Position numbers and translations under genes: made by a program
DNA from: Terana coerulea
Taxonomy: Eukaryota; Basidiomycota; Agaricomycetes; Polyporales; Phanerochaetaceae
Length of the DNA stretch: 17,903 nucleotides
Direction: 5' to 3'
Assembly: GCA_024811115.1 (NCBI GenBank)
Contig: JAKOGH010000507.1
Location: 1-17,903, forward strand
Shown: positions 1 through 10,193 of the stretch, one piece after another
Position numbering within the stretch: position 1 is the first letter of the stretch
Layout: the number at the start of each line of letters is the position of its first letter
Notes under the pieces: model-generated
Seen by the model: the letters and a program-made list of their open reading frames with translations, nothing else
Databases searched by the model: none
What the model was told of the DNA's origin: nothing

Positions 1-1
1 T

Positions 2-463
2 GTCTCCAGCTCGCTGGCCAAGCTCAACAAACTACACCTGCGCCTCAAGATCCAAGCGTCCAGGAACTTTGGCTGCAGTCGAACGCTCAGCCACGCAGCA
101 GATTCAAGTATATATTACGCCCATAAGAGCACCGAACGTTGCTGGCAGGTGCAACGTCTTCGTTCCCGGGTTTCACCGGCCGCGGTGGGCATGCGCCAAC
201 AGCAACACAGCGCACCGTGCAATGCCCGGGGGCCGGGCAAGAACTGCTTCTTGCACAATATCGGAAACGTTACGCTACGCTCTGCAGCGTCGTCGTTACC
301 ATCATCACCACGACGAGGGCTGGGCTCCAATACGTATCTCCTCTTTCTCGGGGCATCAAAATCGCTCTTGTCTTCTGCGAAACATACATGCGAAGCAACA
401 CCACCAACACCGAGCGTGCCAGAATGGGAATCAACTCTGTGGTCTACGGTGCGCGTCCCTTGA
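2..463 (+). other. Unassigned open frame running in from the left edge
   Basis: This frame is open from base 2 to a TGA at 461-463, about 153 codons with no stop, so any gene here would start outside the window. Its first 48 codons look the most protein-like, with a Leu/Lys-rich stretch (AKLNKLHLRLKI), and are followed by CAG/GTGCAA near 147-152, a possible exon end. After that point the composition is Ser/Arg/Pro-rich and resembles a shadow reading of GC-rich DNA. Two other plus frames and one minus frame are also open across the same bases, so openness is weak evidence. I do not recognise a family. It could be the last exon of an upstream gene with intron or 3' flanking sequence behind it. 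Confidence 0.2.
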
Positions 464-817
464 ACACGTCTTCCCGCGTCGAAGACCGCGTCGGCGTGCA
501 AGGCTTTACTACCGTTAGCTCTGCTGACGTTTCCTGCGGGCTTGGGATTAGGAATGGTCAAGTGTATGAGTACGTCATCTCAGTGCAAACTCGAGAACTC
601 GCTTTGCTTACTCTGACAGTCAAGTTCCCGACACGCACGCCCAACGTGCTCAAAAGCACCAGGGTGCGGACTGTCCGAACATGAAAGCGGGTATATACGC
701 CGACAGATTGGACGAAGAAAATGTCATGTACAGCACCTACCGCACCTCGGCGTGCGTGTAGGCCTGTTGACGTGCGGCGTCATTTCGAGGCTCGTTCGGG
801 AGCACCTTCGACCTTGA

Positions 818-1117
818 GGCCCTTCCCGCCTCCTCGACAGCCCACTGTACCCCGAAACTCCTCCTCGCTTCCTCGACACATCTTGCCGCATATTCGAGCA
901 CGCTGTCAACGAACACGAGTTTTGTTGTGTGCAGGTTTCAAGCACCTCCACTGTACTCAGGCTGTTTGCCGACGCCATTTTGTGCGCGCTACACACCAAC
1001 CACGCCTCGTCTATCCTCCTCAGCGATGTGGCAACCACATCACAATACCTTTGCCAAATTGCTGCGTTGTTAGTTCCATACGGGGAGTACTTGTATGATT
1101 TAAGAATTGTACATTAG
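818..1117 (+). other. Unassigned open frame converging on the seven-helix gene
   Basis: This frame opens after a TGA at 815-817 and ends at a TAG at 1115-1117, giving 99 codons. The translation has an amphipathic, protein-like composition in its second half (LRLFADAILCAL, then QIAALLVPYGEYLYDL), which is more convincing than its neighbours. It ends 53 bases before the stop codon of the oppositely oriented membrane-protein gene, a spacing typical of convergent fungal genes. If real, it would be the terminal exon of a plus-strand gene whose earlier exons lie in 1-815, but I found no consistent splicing that links it to them. No family recognised. Confidence 0.25.
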
Positions 1118-1170
1118 CTGGTGTATCTTACTTGAGCCCTACTAGCGCTACTAGTACTCCTATAATATAT

Positions 1171-2658
1171 TTAGGCCGTGTCCATTCTTGTATTCTCCTG
1201 CATGTCGGTTGTGTCAGCGGTGCCTATTACTCTTCGTATCCTGCTCGCTACGTCCTCGGTATTGATGGCACTGCTAGGCACGCCAGAGACAAGGCATCGC
1301 GGTACCAAGCTTACGCGAACAGTAAGAAGGCATTGCGAAATGCCCTTCGGGAGGAATAGTCACATGAGTGGACAGTATACTGAGTTGAGAGAACGGATGG
1401 AGACGTACGAAGAAAACTGGCAAAATATAATTGGTGGTGATGCCGGCACCAACCTCCGAGAAAATCAAGTCGGTATCGAGCGTGTTTAGCTGGGATGGGA
1501 TAGACCTCAGCCCGAGTAGATATATCACTAATACGACCACAAGCTTACGGGTTTGGGGTTTGGGTTGTAGACACCGTATAGTATGATCCCTACCCACGCG
1601 ACAAGCGACGACTCGATGACTGCTTCCACCAGCACGGCGTACTTTGAGCTGGTCGCAGGGAGACCAGTGCACTTTCTTGTTTGATGTCTGACGTATCTGA
1701 ACACAATAGCATCAGCTACACGTCAATTTGTGTGCGCAAGTTGAAGCGGGCGTACGTACAATATTTTCCCCGTGATAGCGACAGTGAGCACGGTGTTGTT
1801 AGCGAACAAAGTCCACAGCCATGCTTCTCTCAGAGCAGGCGACACGTTATTCAGGGCTTGTAAGTATTCCGCAGGTTCCTTCCCAGAGAGGGTACTGGCA
1901 TATGTCGACAGATTTACTGCGGGGGCAAAGAGCCCGAGGACTGTAGGCGATTATCTACACTATCCAAAGGGTGTTACTGAAACTACTCACAGGCTATCGT
2001 TATCATGATCAAAGAGGAAAATATCACTGCCCACTGCTCATGGCCATAAAGAACGCAGAACCTCCAGGCAAGGAGGCCGTCGGATAAGAGGCACTATGGC
2101 ACGTCAGATTATATTAGAAATACGCCTAGCCGTTGCATCTTACCACTATAGCTTTGGTAAAACTACAGAAAAGTGTAGTCAGCAAGTGAGTACGAAATGA
2201 GATGCTGGATGTATCTTACTCAAACACCTCTAGAAGGACCTGTAAAAGCTGTTCTTGAGAAGACGTAACACAGGCTTGCTGGCTCCACCAAAGGAGCGCC
2301 AAAACGATGCCGAAATTGATGCATAGCGTCGCACACCTGACAGAGGTGTCATTTGCGGCGAACATTTTAAGAATAACCATACCCCATAACGCACAGCGCG
2401 ATGGTAACGACTCTTAACATGGCGTAGGCTTTTCCGGAGGACCCGTACGTAGACCAGATAGCGAGGACGAACAAGACAGAGTACACGCCTGTTTGTTCAT
2501 CAGCATAACCTCGGAGAGTGACACAACGCCGCGGCGCGAACATGTGCATACTCACCAAACGACGCGGACATGGCGACAGACACCGTGGCCACGGTCCTGA
2601 GGTTCGAGAAAGCGACTTCCCAGTAGGCATTGAGTATGTTACAGCTGATGTAGGCCAT
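1171..2658 (-). CDS. Seven-helix membrane protein, nine exons, intact
   Basis: Exons on the minus strand: 2658-2556, 2488-2383, 2336-2220, 2162-2144, 2093-1991, 1940-1760, 1648-1549, 1489-1409, 1344-1171. All eight introns are GT-AG (67, 46, 57, 50, 50, 111, 59 and 64 bases), the phases match at every junction, and the product is 327 residues ending TAA. Seven hydrophobic segments are visible at about 28-50, 58-84, 107-130, 137-157, 196-218, 231-253 and 275-298, followed by a soluble tail of about 35 residues with an SRIRRVIG motif. This agrees with the multi-pass membrane proteins that are abundant in agaricomycetes and usually left unnamed; their ligand and role are unknown. The start ATG at 2658 (context GTCATGGCC) precedes the first helix; the same frame stays open upstream to an ATG at 2943, so a longer N-terminus is possible. 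A partly deleted paralogue lies at 6272-7599 and confirms several exon borders. Confidence 0.8.
2144..2162 (-). other. Micro-exon of 19 bases in the membrane-protein gene
   Basis: Exon 4 of the seven-helix gene is only 19 bases long. It follows a CTGAC-type branch site and TGTAG acceptor and is followed by the donor GTAAGA. It completes an Asp codon and adds six residues (FTKAIV) at the start of the third helix. Skipping it would shift the frame, because 19 is not a multiple of three. Confidence 0.65.
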
Positions 2659-5600
2659 GACAGCTTGATATGCGGCTGCGGACGAGGGCTGGCTACAACT
2701 GGGGAGCGCGTCGGAGCTGGCAGGGTCTTCTTTATGCAACACACCGCGGCCATCAAGCAGAGGATTGGTTGTACTGAGGCGGAGATCGTAGCTTGGCCCT
2801 CCTCCTGTACAGTAACTGATGTCGCATGAACGTCTTACAACCCGAGCCCAGCTGCCCCGTAGGTTCAGTTTGCGATCAGCCCAAGTATGTGTTGGAGAAG
2901 CTTCAAAATCAATTTCTAACAAGATAATCAGATCTCCTATCATTTAGAACTGAAGCAAGATGTGTGCACAAACAAATTGCTGTGCAATGTTCCTCGTATA
3001 TTGCTCGGAGTTGCACTTGACCGGATATCGTCGAAGAACGCTAGCCGATGTTGAAGCAGTCACCGCTGCAACAACGCCCTCCCGACGTGCGAGATAACAC
3101 AGGCCAATGACAAATATATGCATTGTATTGGTAGAGTATTAAGCTTCCGTGGATCACAAAGGTAACCCCTGAGCTCAAATGCCCTGGGAAAGGCACGACC
3201 GCTATCAAGTGTTCGTCAAAATGGCGGCATAGCCACTGAGAGCCCTACAGCCTGAGAAGCGGTCGTGAGCCTTAGTGTGTTTGTCCTGCAGCATGACACG
3301 TACGTTCAAGAACCGAGTTTGAGAGGACACGGAGCTGAGGCCGCGAGGTGCATAAAACCCGTTGCGCAAAATCATAAGGATGTGCAGTTTACGGGTGGCA
3401 ACGTACCATCCTAGGACGGATACCATATGTATGGCGAACGCCTGAGCATTGGCGCGATGTTGGAGGGTGGACCTGAAAGTACAAGTACAAGCGGGACAAA
3501 GTGAGCGGTGTACCACATTAGGCAAGGTAAAACACACCTCGGACGAGCCACTGCAGCCAAACGCAACATCCATGTCAGCCATTTTTAAGGTCGTACGTAC
3601 TGGCTGAGCGGAGCAAAGAGGGGCTGAGGTAGGTCTGAGAGGGACATGAGAGGTAAAGCTTTGAAGACATACTAGTGGATCGCCTGGTCACCGGTCACCG
3701 GTCATGCCGAGAACCGCCAGGCAGCCTCAATTGCAGCCAGCGTGTCCTGAGAGCGCAGAGTGAATATTGAGAATGGGTGGCGGATTCGAATTCTTGCCAG
3801 CGCTGGCAAACGTGATCCGGTGCACGTCGCGGAAACGCACTCTGCATGCGTATTCCTTGCGTGGACCCGACGCGAACGGCTTCCCTGTGATCACGTACTC
3901 CTGGAGATGCTTTGAAGATGATATCTGCCGTCCGGACGGTGTGGCGTCAGATCTTCGCATGGCATGCAAACCCAGCAGGGCAGGCGAGCTACCAAAAACA
4001 CCATGCGCTGTGATAGATAGTGTCCCGAAGACATGCGCGATGGACGTTCGCCGATGCGCCACATCCCGACGTGGGCCGCACCCTCGGCTCGCTCGGAACT
4101 ATGCTTTGTCTTGGCCGATGGAGGACGCGTTTGAACGCGTCCGCGTCAAGTGACTATGCAAGGGGCGTGTCGCGCGATTGTCCGCCGGAGGTTGATGCGG
4201 ATTGCTGTCGGGACGAGTCAGCGTCCTTGGATTGTTGGGTGTGCGCGCCGGAGTCTAAGATCGCCGCTGTTCAGACTGATACGATAGCTCGACGACGCTT
4301 CCGGAGAAGCTGGCACGGACCCCTCAGACGGTTTTCTCAAGTGCAGCGTCGCCGCCAGCTGGCGCACGAACCCAAGGCGGCAGATGTTGGTTGGCGTGTC
4401 CTGCAACAGGGCTAAGCGCATAGCATGAGGAAGCCTGGAACCCGTCGAGTGCTGGCTTGCATGTGTGGACCGTGTCTTCTGCGGCAGCGGTCCCAGTCGC
4501 GTCCTCGCGCTCTCGGCGGTCATGGTCTGTCGGCTGTAAGTGCTGTCAGTGTTACAGACACATCAGCACCATTGAACCACTAGATAAAGAAGTGTAGGCT
4601 TACCTAGATCGGAAACGATATGTCGACGACGTTCGGTCATGCTTGGATGGCAAGGAAGCCTGCTCTGCCAGGACGTGTAAGTGCATCAGCGCCATCAGAG
4701 TCTGGAAAAGGTGCATACACGCACCTGAGCTGACACGCAGCTCGTGTTGCTCTATCCGCCATAGGGATGATTTGTGCAGCGGCCCTATGCAGTAGGGCTA
4801 AGTATCGCGTATAAGGCTGAAGCAAAGTCAGAACAGCCCGACAAAAACAATATCATTGGGGCATACCGACGACGCTTGGACTCAGTGGCTGCTTTGCATT
4901 TACATATGTAAATAATCCGAAGAGTACCAGTTGACGACAGATCATCGATCAACAGTTGTACGCGTATGCGGTTAGGAGCCTGGCATGACGGGTCGCGGTC
5001 ATCGCGGTCGAGAGCTAAGCGTGGTGCATGCAGAAGCGCCCATTATCTACTCCAAACCACCATCTCGGTCTCTGACTTTTCTCTTGCTCAACGTTCTCTT
5101 GCTTGCGATACAGTACCTGCCAACTTCTTACCATGCATTCATCTGTTCTCTCCGATTTCAACCTTAGTACCGGCGCCGCGTTGCACTGGTACCTACCACC
5201 GTACTTGGCCGGTCTGGACGTCCTGGTCCTTTTCTGACCACACGATGAGGAGCCTAACATACACACTGTGCCTCGGTGCCAGTACCTGCCATGGCCGCGT
5301 GCTTGAAGGTGTGCACTGAGCTCCGTGTACCGTTCATTAGGCTGATTGTGCCTTACAGAATGCATGTAATGCAATAGTCTCCGTACCTGATTGCAAACAG
5401 TCAGATGACAGTCGATGAGAGCCGGTACGGAGGTGCGTCGTTGTTTGTCTTTTCCCGCATGCTCAGCTCATGGCGTTGTGCTCTTTTGTTGCTGGCTTAT
5501 AGTGCTATTCATCCGGACTTGGTTCAAAGATGTCGCAGCGGGGAGAAATAACAGCAGTACTTCGGAGGAGGTTTTAGGCACGCGGATACATCGCTGGTGA

Positions 5601-6271
5601 GTACGCTTCCATCCACCCGTCAGATGCCACGATTCTGCGTGCTCAATGCTGTCTATCTTTGCAGCTTCGCGTCTTGACCCCTCTCCAGCCAGAATCATGT
5701 CCCTACCGGACGCTACACAAAGCATAATTCGAGAGACCGCTTTTAACAACACGTCCTTTGGTCGTACACGTTTGGCACTACCAATCCCAGAGACGCAAGC
5801 GGTGATATGGAGGTATGTACATTCATGTGCTGCTACTCGGTACGCTACGTTCACACCTTCACGTCTTAGCAGCTATGGTTCAACGTCAAATCCTTGATCT
5901 ATTTTTGAGACGCATGTGTTGCTTACCAACGCTCTCGAACATCCCCACGAGTACCACAACAGATGGGCAGGAATCACAAGAGAGTTAGGTTCAACAGTGG
6001 CGTACAAGCACGTCGTGTCCCCCGCTCGGGATCCTTCAGCCCGCCCGTGCGGCGGCAACTCGTAACATACATCCCAAAGAGCACAAACTCCAGGCAAGAG
6101 TGCGTCTTCCGCCTTTCCCTGCCTTCCAACGTGCAGCATCCCGCTCATGCTGTTGCCTATAGCCCTTTGTCCACGACACGTTTTGCGGCTTCACAAATGT
6201 CGTGGTGGATGAGGTGATGCGTTGATCACACGGGAGATGTTGACCACACTCCAAGGGAGCATGCTAGCATA
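2659..6271. other. 3.6 kb without a recognisable gene
   Basis: The part next to 2658 must include the promoter of the seven-helix gene. The rest has moderate-length open frames on both strands (for example 3205-3582 minus, 3767-4153 plus, 4218-4523 minus, 5468-5854 minus), but none has a family signature, and in most places opposite strands are equally open. A segment at 5665-5812 is flanked by canonical splice signals and is listed as a finding. I see no tRNA, LTR or CRISPR array here. Confidence 0.4.
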
Positions 6272-6511
6272 TTATACACCAGGTACTACATCATTTGGCT
6301 TAGTATAAAACATGCCTTCAGCGTCCTCATGTCCTGTCTGTGCTGCGTTGGCTCTGGTTTCCTTGTCTGCATCAGATGTGCCAAGCAGCCTCTGTATCCT
6401 GGCCACTATGTTTGTGGTGTTGATAGCATGGTCTGTGCTGCCAGGTGCACCAGAAGTGAGCGGCCGCTGCGCGAGGTTCACGCAGACGGTGAGAAGACAC
6501 TGCGAGATCCC
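6272..6511 (-). pseudogene. Extra copy of the membrane-protein terminal exon
   Basis: Directly after the acceptor CTACAG (minus strand, G at 6512) the frame reads GISQCLLTV, the same start as exon 9 of the intact gene, and continues for 79 codons to a TAA. The C-terminal tail is longer than in the intact gene (57 codons) and has its own INTTNIVARIQRLLG motif that matches INTEDVASRIRRVIG. About 40 bases upstream on the coding strand resemble the end of the preceding intron, but I find no copy of exon 8 before it. It lies 259 bases downstream of the terminal exon of the decayed paralogue. Unlike that exon it has no internal stop. It could be a dead partial tandem duplication or an alternative last exon; expression data would be needed to decide. 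Confidence 0.6.
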
Positions 6512-6770
6512 CTGTAGATATATTTCATTATATGAGAAGAGGAGAATGTTCAGAGGCAGCTTGAAGTGCACAAAAGGACATGCTTGATAATATTTTCTGA
6601 GCACTTAGGCTGTTCAGCTTAAGTACATTTTGGAGTCTCACTGTCTTAACATGTATACAACAGCTGAATAGGTAAACAGAACTTTTCTACAGCAACATAA
6701 CTGTACACAAAACAATATTCACATATGTATGCAGCTGCAAGTCAATAGTCTAGAGGATACAAGATGAATA

Positions 6771-7599
6771 TTATACACCAACCACTTTACTATCCTCCTC
6801 AATATGCAAGATGCTACCTGACTGAGTAGAGAAAATCTCTGCGCCACTGCCACCAGTACTCTCATAGGCAGCAGATCCACCCATTATCCTCCGTATTCTG
6901 GCTGCTATATCCGCTGTGATAAGGGCCCGGCCTTTACCAATGGACACAGCCCCAGAGCCAAGTGATTGTGTGATTAGGCTAACACACACTGTGAGCAGAC
7001 ATTGTTAAATCCCCTATACAAAAATATTTGTGTGAGTGTGGAAACTAGAAGAACAGTCTCACAAGCTGGGAGATAGTTTTTGGCGTACAAATAAAATGGG
7101 CAAAACAAAATATGTAAATACTCCAGCAAGTATGCCTGGGCTAAAGATATAACCCAGGTTTGGCTAGGTCAGAAGAGTCTTAGTTTAATATCAGGTTCAT
7201 ACCCTATAAATGACAAACAGGGCATACTAGGTGTGGGTTTGCATTATAGATGCCACAAAGCACAATCCCTATTCATGCAACAAGTGATGACTCAATGATT
7301 GCTTCCAAAAGCATGGCATATCTCATATGTGTGTTGACAAGGACAGAGGACTTTTTAGTTTCCCATGACACATATCTATCAACTCACAAAATAAGATATG
7401 TGCACATTTAGATGCAGTGTAAGAAGATGTAACATACATAATCTTCCCAATAATGGCTGCAGCGAGTGCAGTGTTATTAGCAAGCATGATCCACAACCAT
7501 GCTGTGGCAATGACAAGGGCTGCACTATCCTGCCCAGGATAATGTAATAGATTGTCAAATTTTTGACTATTCCAATTATTGGTGCAAGGACTCCAAGAA
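6771..7599 (-). pseudogene. Decayed, truncated seven-helix paralogue
   Basis: Four exons equivalent to exons 6-9 of the intact gene are recognisable: 7599-7438, about 7321-7228, 7163-7089 and 7013-6771. Acceptors and donors are kept (for example CCAG before 7599, GTATGT after 7438, GTACGC after 7089). Shared motifs include AWLW-x3-ANNT, EA-x-IESSLVA and QCLLTV. Lesions seen: the first exon has a length that breaks the phase and its translation changes frame; TGA at 7273-7275 replaces the Trp of LVAW; TAA at 7005-7007 replaces the Ser of GISQ. Everything corresponding to exons 1-5 is missing; the sequence stops at 7611, where the copia LTR begins. The copy is AT-rich and poor in CpG compared with the intact gene, as expected for a methylated and decaying duplicate. 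Confidence 0.75.
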
Positions 7600-7611
7600 C
7601 TGGAAGCTTTC

Positions 7612-7903
7612 TGTAGAAGTGCAGCGCATACAGCGGCGTACACTCCTACCGAGGCCTAGAGGAAGCTAGGATGGTTACTCACCTGTAGGTTGGTAAATAC
7701 ACACGTTAGTAGGTTGAGAGATATAAGAGTCTTATTATGTATGGCGCAGAGAGCTGCCTTATATACAATACAGAGTGGCTGTACTACAAACAGACACAAA
7801 TAGATACCAGGACAAATAGACAATAGGGATCGTCATGGTGGAACCTGGTAGAACAATAGAGAAGATGTGAGCAGAGCGCTTACGGCGTTTATCTGACTCA
7901 ACA
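7612..7903 (-). repeat. Copia 3' LTR
   Basis: This 292-base direct repeat matches 13857-14130. On the plus strand it starts TGTAGAAGTG and ends CTGACTCAACA, giving the usual TG...CA ends on both strands. By eye it differs from its partner at about 15 positions and carries two extra short segments of about 2 and 16 bases. It keeps CpGs that the other LTR has lost. Confidence 0.93.
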
Positions 7904-7916
7904 CTCCTCCTAACCT
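7904..7916 (-). other. Polypurine tract of the copia element
   Basis: On the coding strand AGGTTAGGAGGAG lies directly against the TGTTGAG start of the 3' LTR, where the plus-strand primer of an LTR retrotransposon is expected. Its position fixes the LTR boundary. Confidence 0.75.
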
Positions 7917-7983
7917 AGCACGGCGTATTGCCTGTGCTGGTTTAGTCACGCTAGTTAGCAGCGATGCGAAGTCCAAGCATTGG

Positions 7984-8892
7984 TCAGAACTTCTTGATCT
8001 TTACCCTGCCTAGATTCTTGATAAAGATATCTGCGGAATTGTCAATGCCAGGTACGAAGAGTACTTCGACGTGGCCAGCTTCAATGACATCGCAAATGTA
8101 GTGGTAGCGAATGTCGATGTGCTTAGTGCGCTTTTCAGTAACGGGATTTTCCGAAACAAATAGAGCGCCCTGGTTATCGCTGCAGATGGGTACTTTCTCG
8201 AAGTTGTAACCGAGTTCAAAGAGGATGTTTCGAATCCACATGACTTCTTGGGAGCAGTCGCTAAGTGCCATGTATTCGGCATCTTTAGTCGACGTTGCTA
8301 CAGACTTCTGTGCGAAAGAGCTCCAGTTAAAGGCTCCTCCTGCAAGCATTAGCAAGAAGCCAGTCTGAGAGCGACAGTTGGAAGCAGCCACCCAGTCTGC
8401 ATTGGTGTACGCCACCAAGCCTAACCCAGAAGAACTGTCATACTCGAGGGTGTAGTTACGAGTGCCTGACAGGTAGCGGCAGATATACGGCGCTCTGTTT
8501 AGGTGGTCTTCAGATGGGTTCGCACTGAACTGTGCGAGCTTTGTGACAGTGTACGCAATGTCCGGTCGTGTACCGAGCATAATGTAAAGGAGTGAGCCCA
8601 TCACAATTTGGAAACGGCTCTGGCGAGCTTTGTTAAGCTCTCCTTTATTTGGTTGAGGAATATATCCCTCAGAAAGCGGAGTTTTTGCCATTTTGGCATT
8701 TGTCTGGCCGCAGCGTTCGAGTACCTTATCAAGCTGATCAATAACGATCTTATTGCTGACTTGTTGTATGCGCATGCGCAGAAACTCCTTTATGTCGCCC
8801 CATATTGCGACACTCCCACTGTTGCATGAAGGACTTCTTTTCTTGGAGTACTTATGCCTTGCTACGTCCAGCGAATATAGTGTCGTCAACAT
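7984..8892 (-). pseudogene. Copia reverse transcriptase C-terminus and RNase H
   Basis: The open frame has 302 codons; the first 30 or so are out of the ancestral frame, and recognisable protein begins at GDIKEFLRMRI. The RT thumb region includes GSLLYIMLGTRPDIAY (about 99-114). RNase H of the copia type follows with all expected acidic residues: D166 in NADW, E206 in KDAEYMAL, D239 in CSDNQGALF, and the H258 region KRTKHIDIRYHY. This is the best-preserved part of the element, with no internal stop. The YVDD active site (8882-8893) lies just upstream in another frame, separated by a frameshift and a stop. RNase H would degrade the RNA template during reverse transcription in the virus-like particle. 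Confidence 0.88.
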
Positions 8893-9581
8893 AGACTACG
8901 GCAATGACCATGTTGTTGCCTGTGCCTTTGACGTATATCGCCAGCATCGGACTTCAGTCTTTTGAAGCCGAGCTCAGCTATAGACTTGCTAAGGGCTTTC
9001 CACCAAGATAGTCCTGCCTGCTTAAGCCCGTAAAGGGTGCGACGGAGACAAAGCACCATGTGCTTTTTCCCTTGAGCAGGAAAGCCATCGGATTGTTCTA
9101 TGTAGATCTCTTCATCTAACAGTTCGTACAGATATGTATTGTGCACATCGAAGCCAGTGAGGAAAAATCCTTTAAGTGTCGCAAGGGCAAGTACGAATCT
9201 AATAGTTTCAAACCGTATGACTGGAGAGAAGATTTTGTCGTACTTGATTCTCTCAATCTGAGAGAAGCTGCGAGCTACAAGTCGCGCTTTCTTTCGACCA
9301 TCTGACTTCTCATCAAAAACCTATTGGTTCTTAATGACGCATTTGCCTTTCAGCCGCGGGGCGAAGTTCGAACACACCTCTTTATGCAATGCATTGAGCT
9401 CGTCTCTGCATGCAGCACGCCATTCTACCTGCTGTTTTGCAGGCAGGCAGTTTATGTCACGTAAAGTCCAGTTGCAGACTGAAGACTTTATTGTATCAGG
9501 ATCGACTGCTTGGGCAAGCAAATAATTGTAGAAATTTACTTCCCCTTCCCGGCACAGTCTTGCCAGTATGTCATCTGACAC
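8882..9581 (-). pseudogene. Copia reverse transcriptase, palm and fingers
   Basis: Recognisable segments in order are DELNALHK, KARLVARSFSQ, YDKIFSPVIRFETIR, GFDVHNTYLYELLDEEIYIEQSD (interrupted here for length), LYGLKQAGLSWWKAL and the catalytic YVDD at 8882-8893. Lesions seen: TAG at about 9321-9323 in place of the Trp of the NxWVF motif, a frameshift near 8955-8960 between SDAG and YVKG, and a TAA shortly after YVDDTIFAGRSKA. The domain would copy element RNA into DNA. The D of FDVHNTYL and both D of YVDD are present, so decay is through frame breaks rather than loss of the active site. Confidence 0.88.
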
Positions 9582-10193
9582 TGGGCTTTCACTTCCAGTG
9601 TCTCCAGTGGGCTCAGTGATATCCGGAACAGGTTTGAGCTATTCGGATGTAGAAGGGCTAGCAGGACATGTGGCGGAGACACTGTCAGGCTGCTTGCTAG
9701 ACTAACCACGCTCTTAGTAGCTAACCTTGGTGGGCTTGGTCTGGCCAGTCTGCTTTTCCCAACCACGGATACCTCTATCAGCACTTAAAACTTGTGACGG
9801 TGCTTGTGACTGGTCATACATGGAGCCTGGATTTCTAACTGGGATCCTCCGTTCGCGAGTACTACGCCGCGGCTCGGCAGGAATAACTGGTGGTGCCAGT
9901 ATCTCGGATCTACTGCAAGTGGTGTTGCCTCGCAACAAAGTGGACTCAGGCTACGCCCCAACAGGGGGCTCAGGGGTCGAACCGTTGTTCAACCCGCTCA
10001 GTCTCTTTTTGGCAGAAGAAGGGTTAGGACAGGGTGCAGCTTGCCGTTTAGGCGGTAGCGCATCGTCGTCGCTATCATCTGATCCTGCACCTTGTGAAGA
10101 CTCACTGTCATTCACGTTGTTGATGTTTTGCACAGGCAGGTCAGGCCGCGTGGGCATTTTGCCATCAGGACATTTGGAGAAATAAGTTTCGCA
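9582..10193 (-). pseudogene. Copia integrase-RT linker, low complexity
   Basis: This stretch links integrase to reverse transcriptase. It is rich in Ser, Asp and Pro (GSDDSDDDALPP) and contains the RRSTRERRIPVRNPG motif, which corresponds to the RxSxRxRxPPxR segment seen before the RT domain of many copia polyproteins. Stops interrupt it at about 9714-9716 and 9951-9953. No catalytic role is expected. Confidence 0.7.

Noticed and set aside
115..684. Overlapping plus and minus open frames of 148-181 codons
   Set aside because: Several frames are open at once in GC-rich sequence, and none shows a motif or consistent splicing, so I could not choose a real one.
1178..1489. Plus-strand open frame across the end of the membrane gene
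   Set aside because: It is the antisense shadow of exons 8 and 9. The similar-looking plus-strand frames at 6312-6587 share residues with it only because the minus-strand exons are paralogous.
3205..3582. Minus-strand open frame of 125 codons with one hydrophobic stretch
   Set aside because: No homology to the neighbouring membrane family was visible exon by exon, and there are no supporting splice sites or motifs.
3684..3706. Short tandem repeat of CACCGGT units
   Set aside because: Only two to three units of 7-8 bases; too small to support a feature.
6312..6587. Plus-strand hydrophobic open frame that looks like a small membrane protein
   Set aside because: The minus strand carries the duplicated terminal exon with a matching splice acceptor and stop, which explains the similarity to the other copies better.
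9727..10185. Plus-strand open frame of 152 codons
   Set aside because: It is the complement of the copia linker region, which reads in the correct order with integrase and reverse transcriptase on the minus strand.
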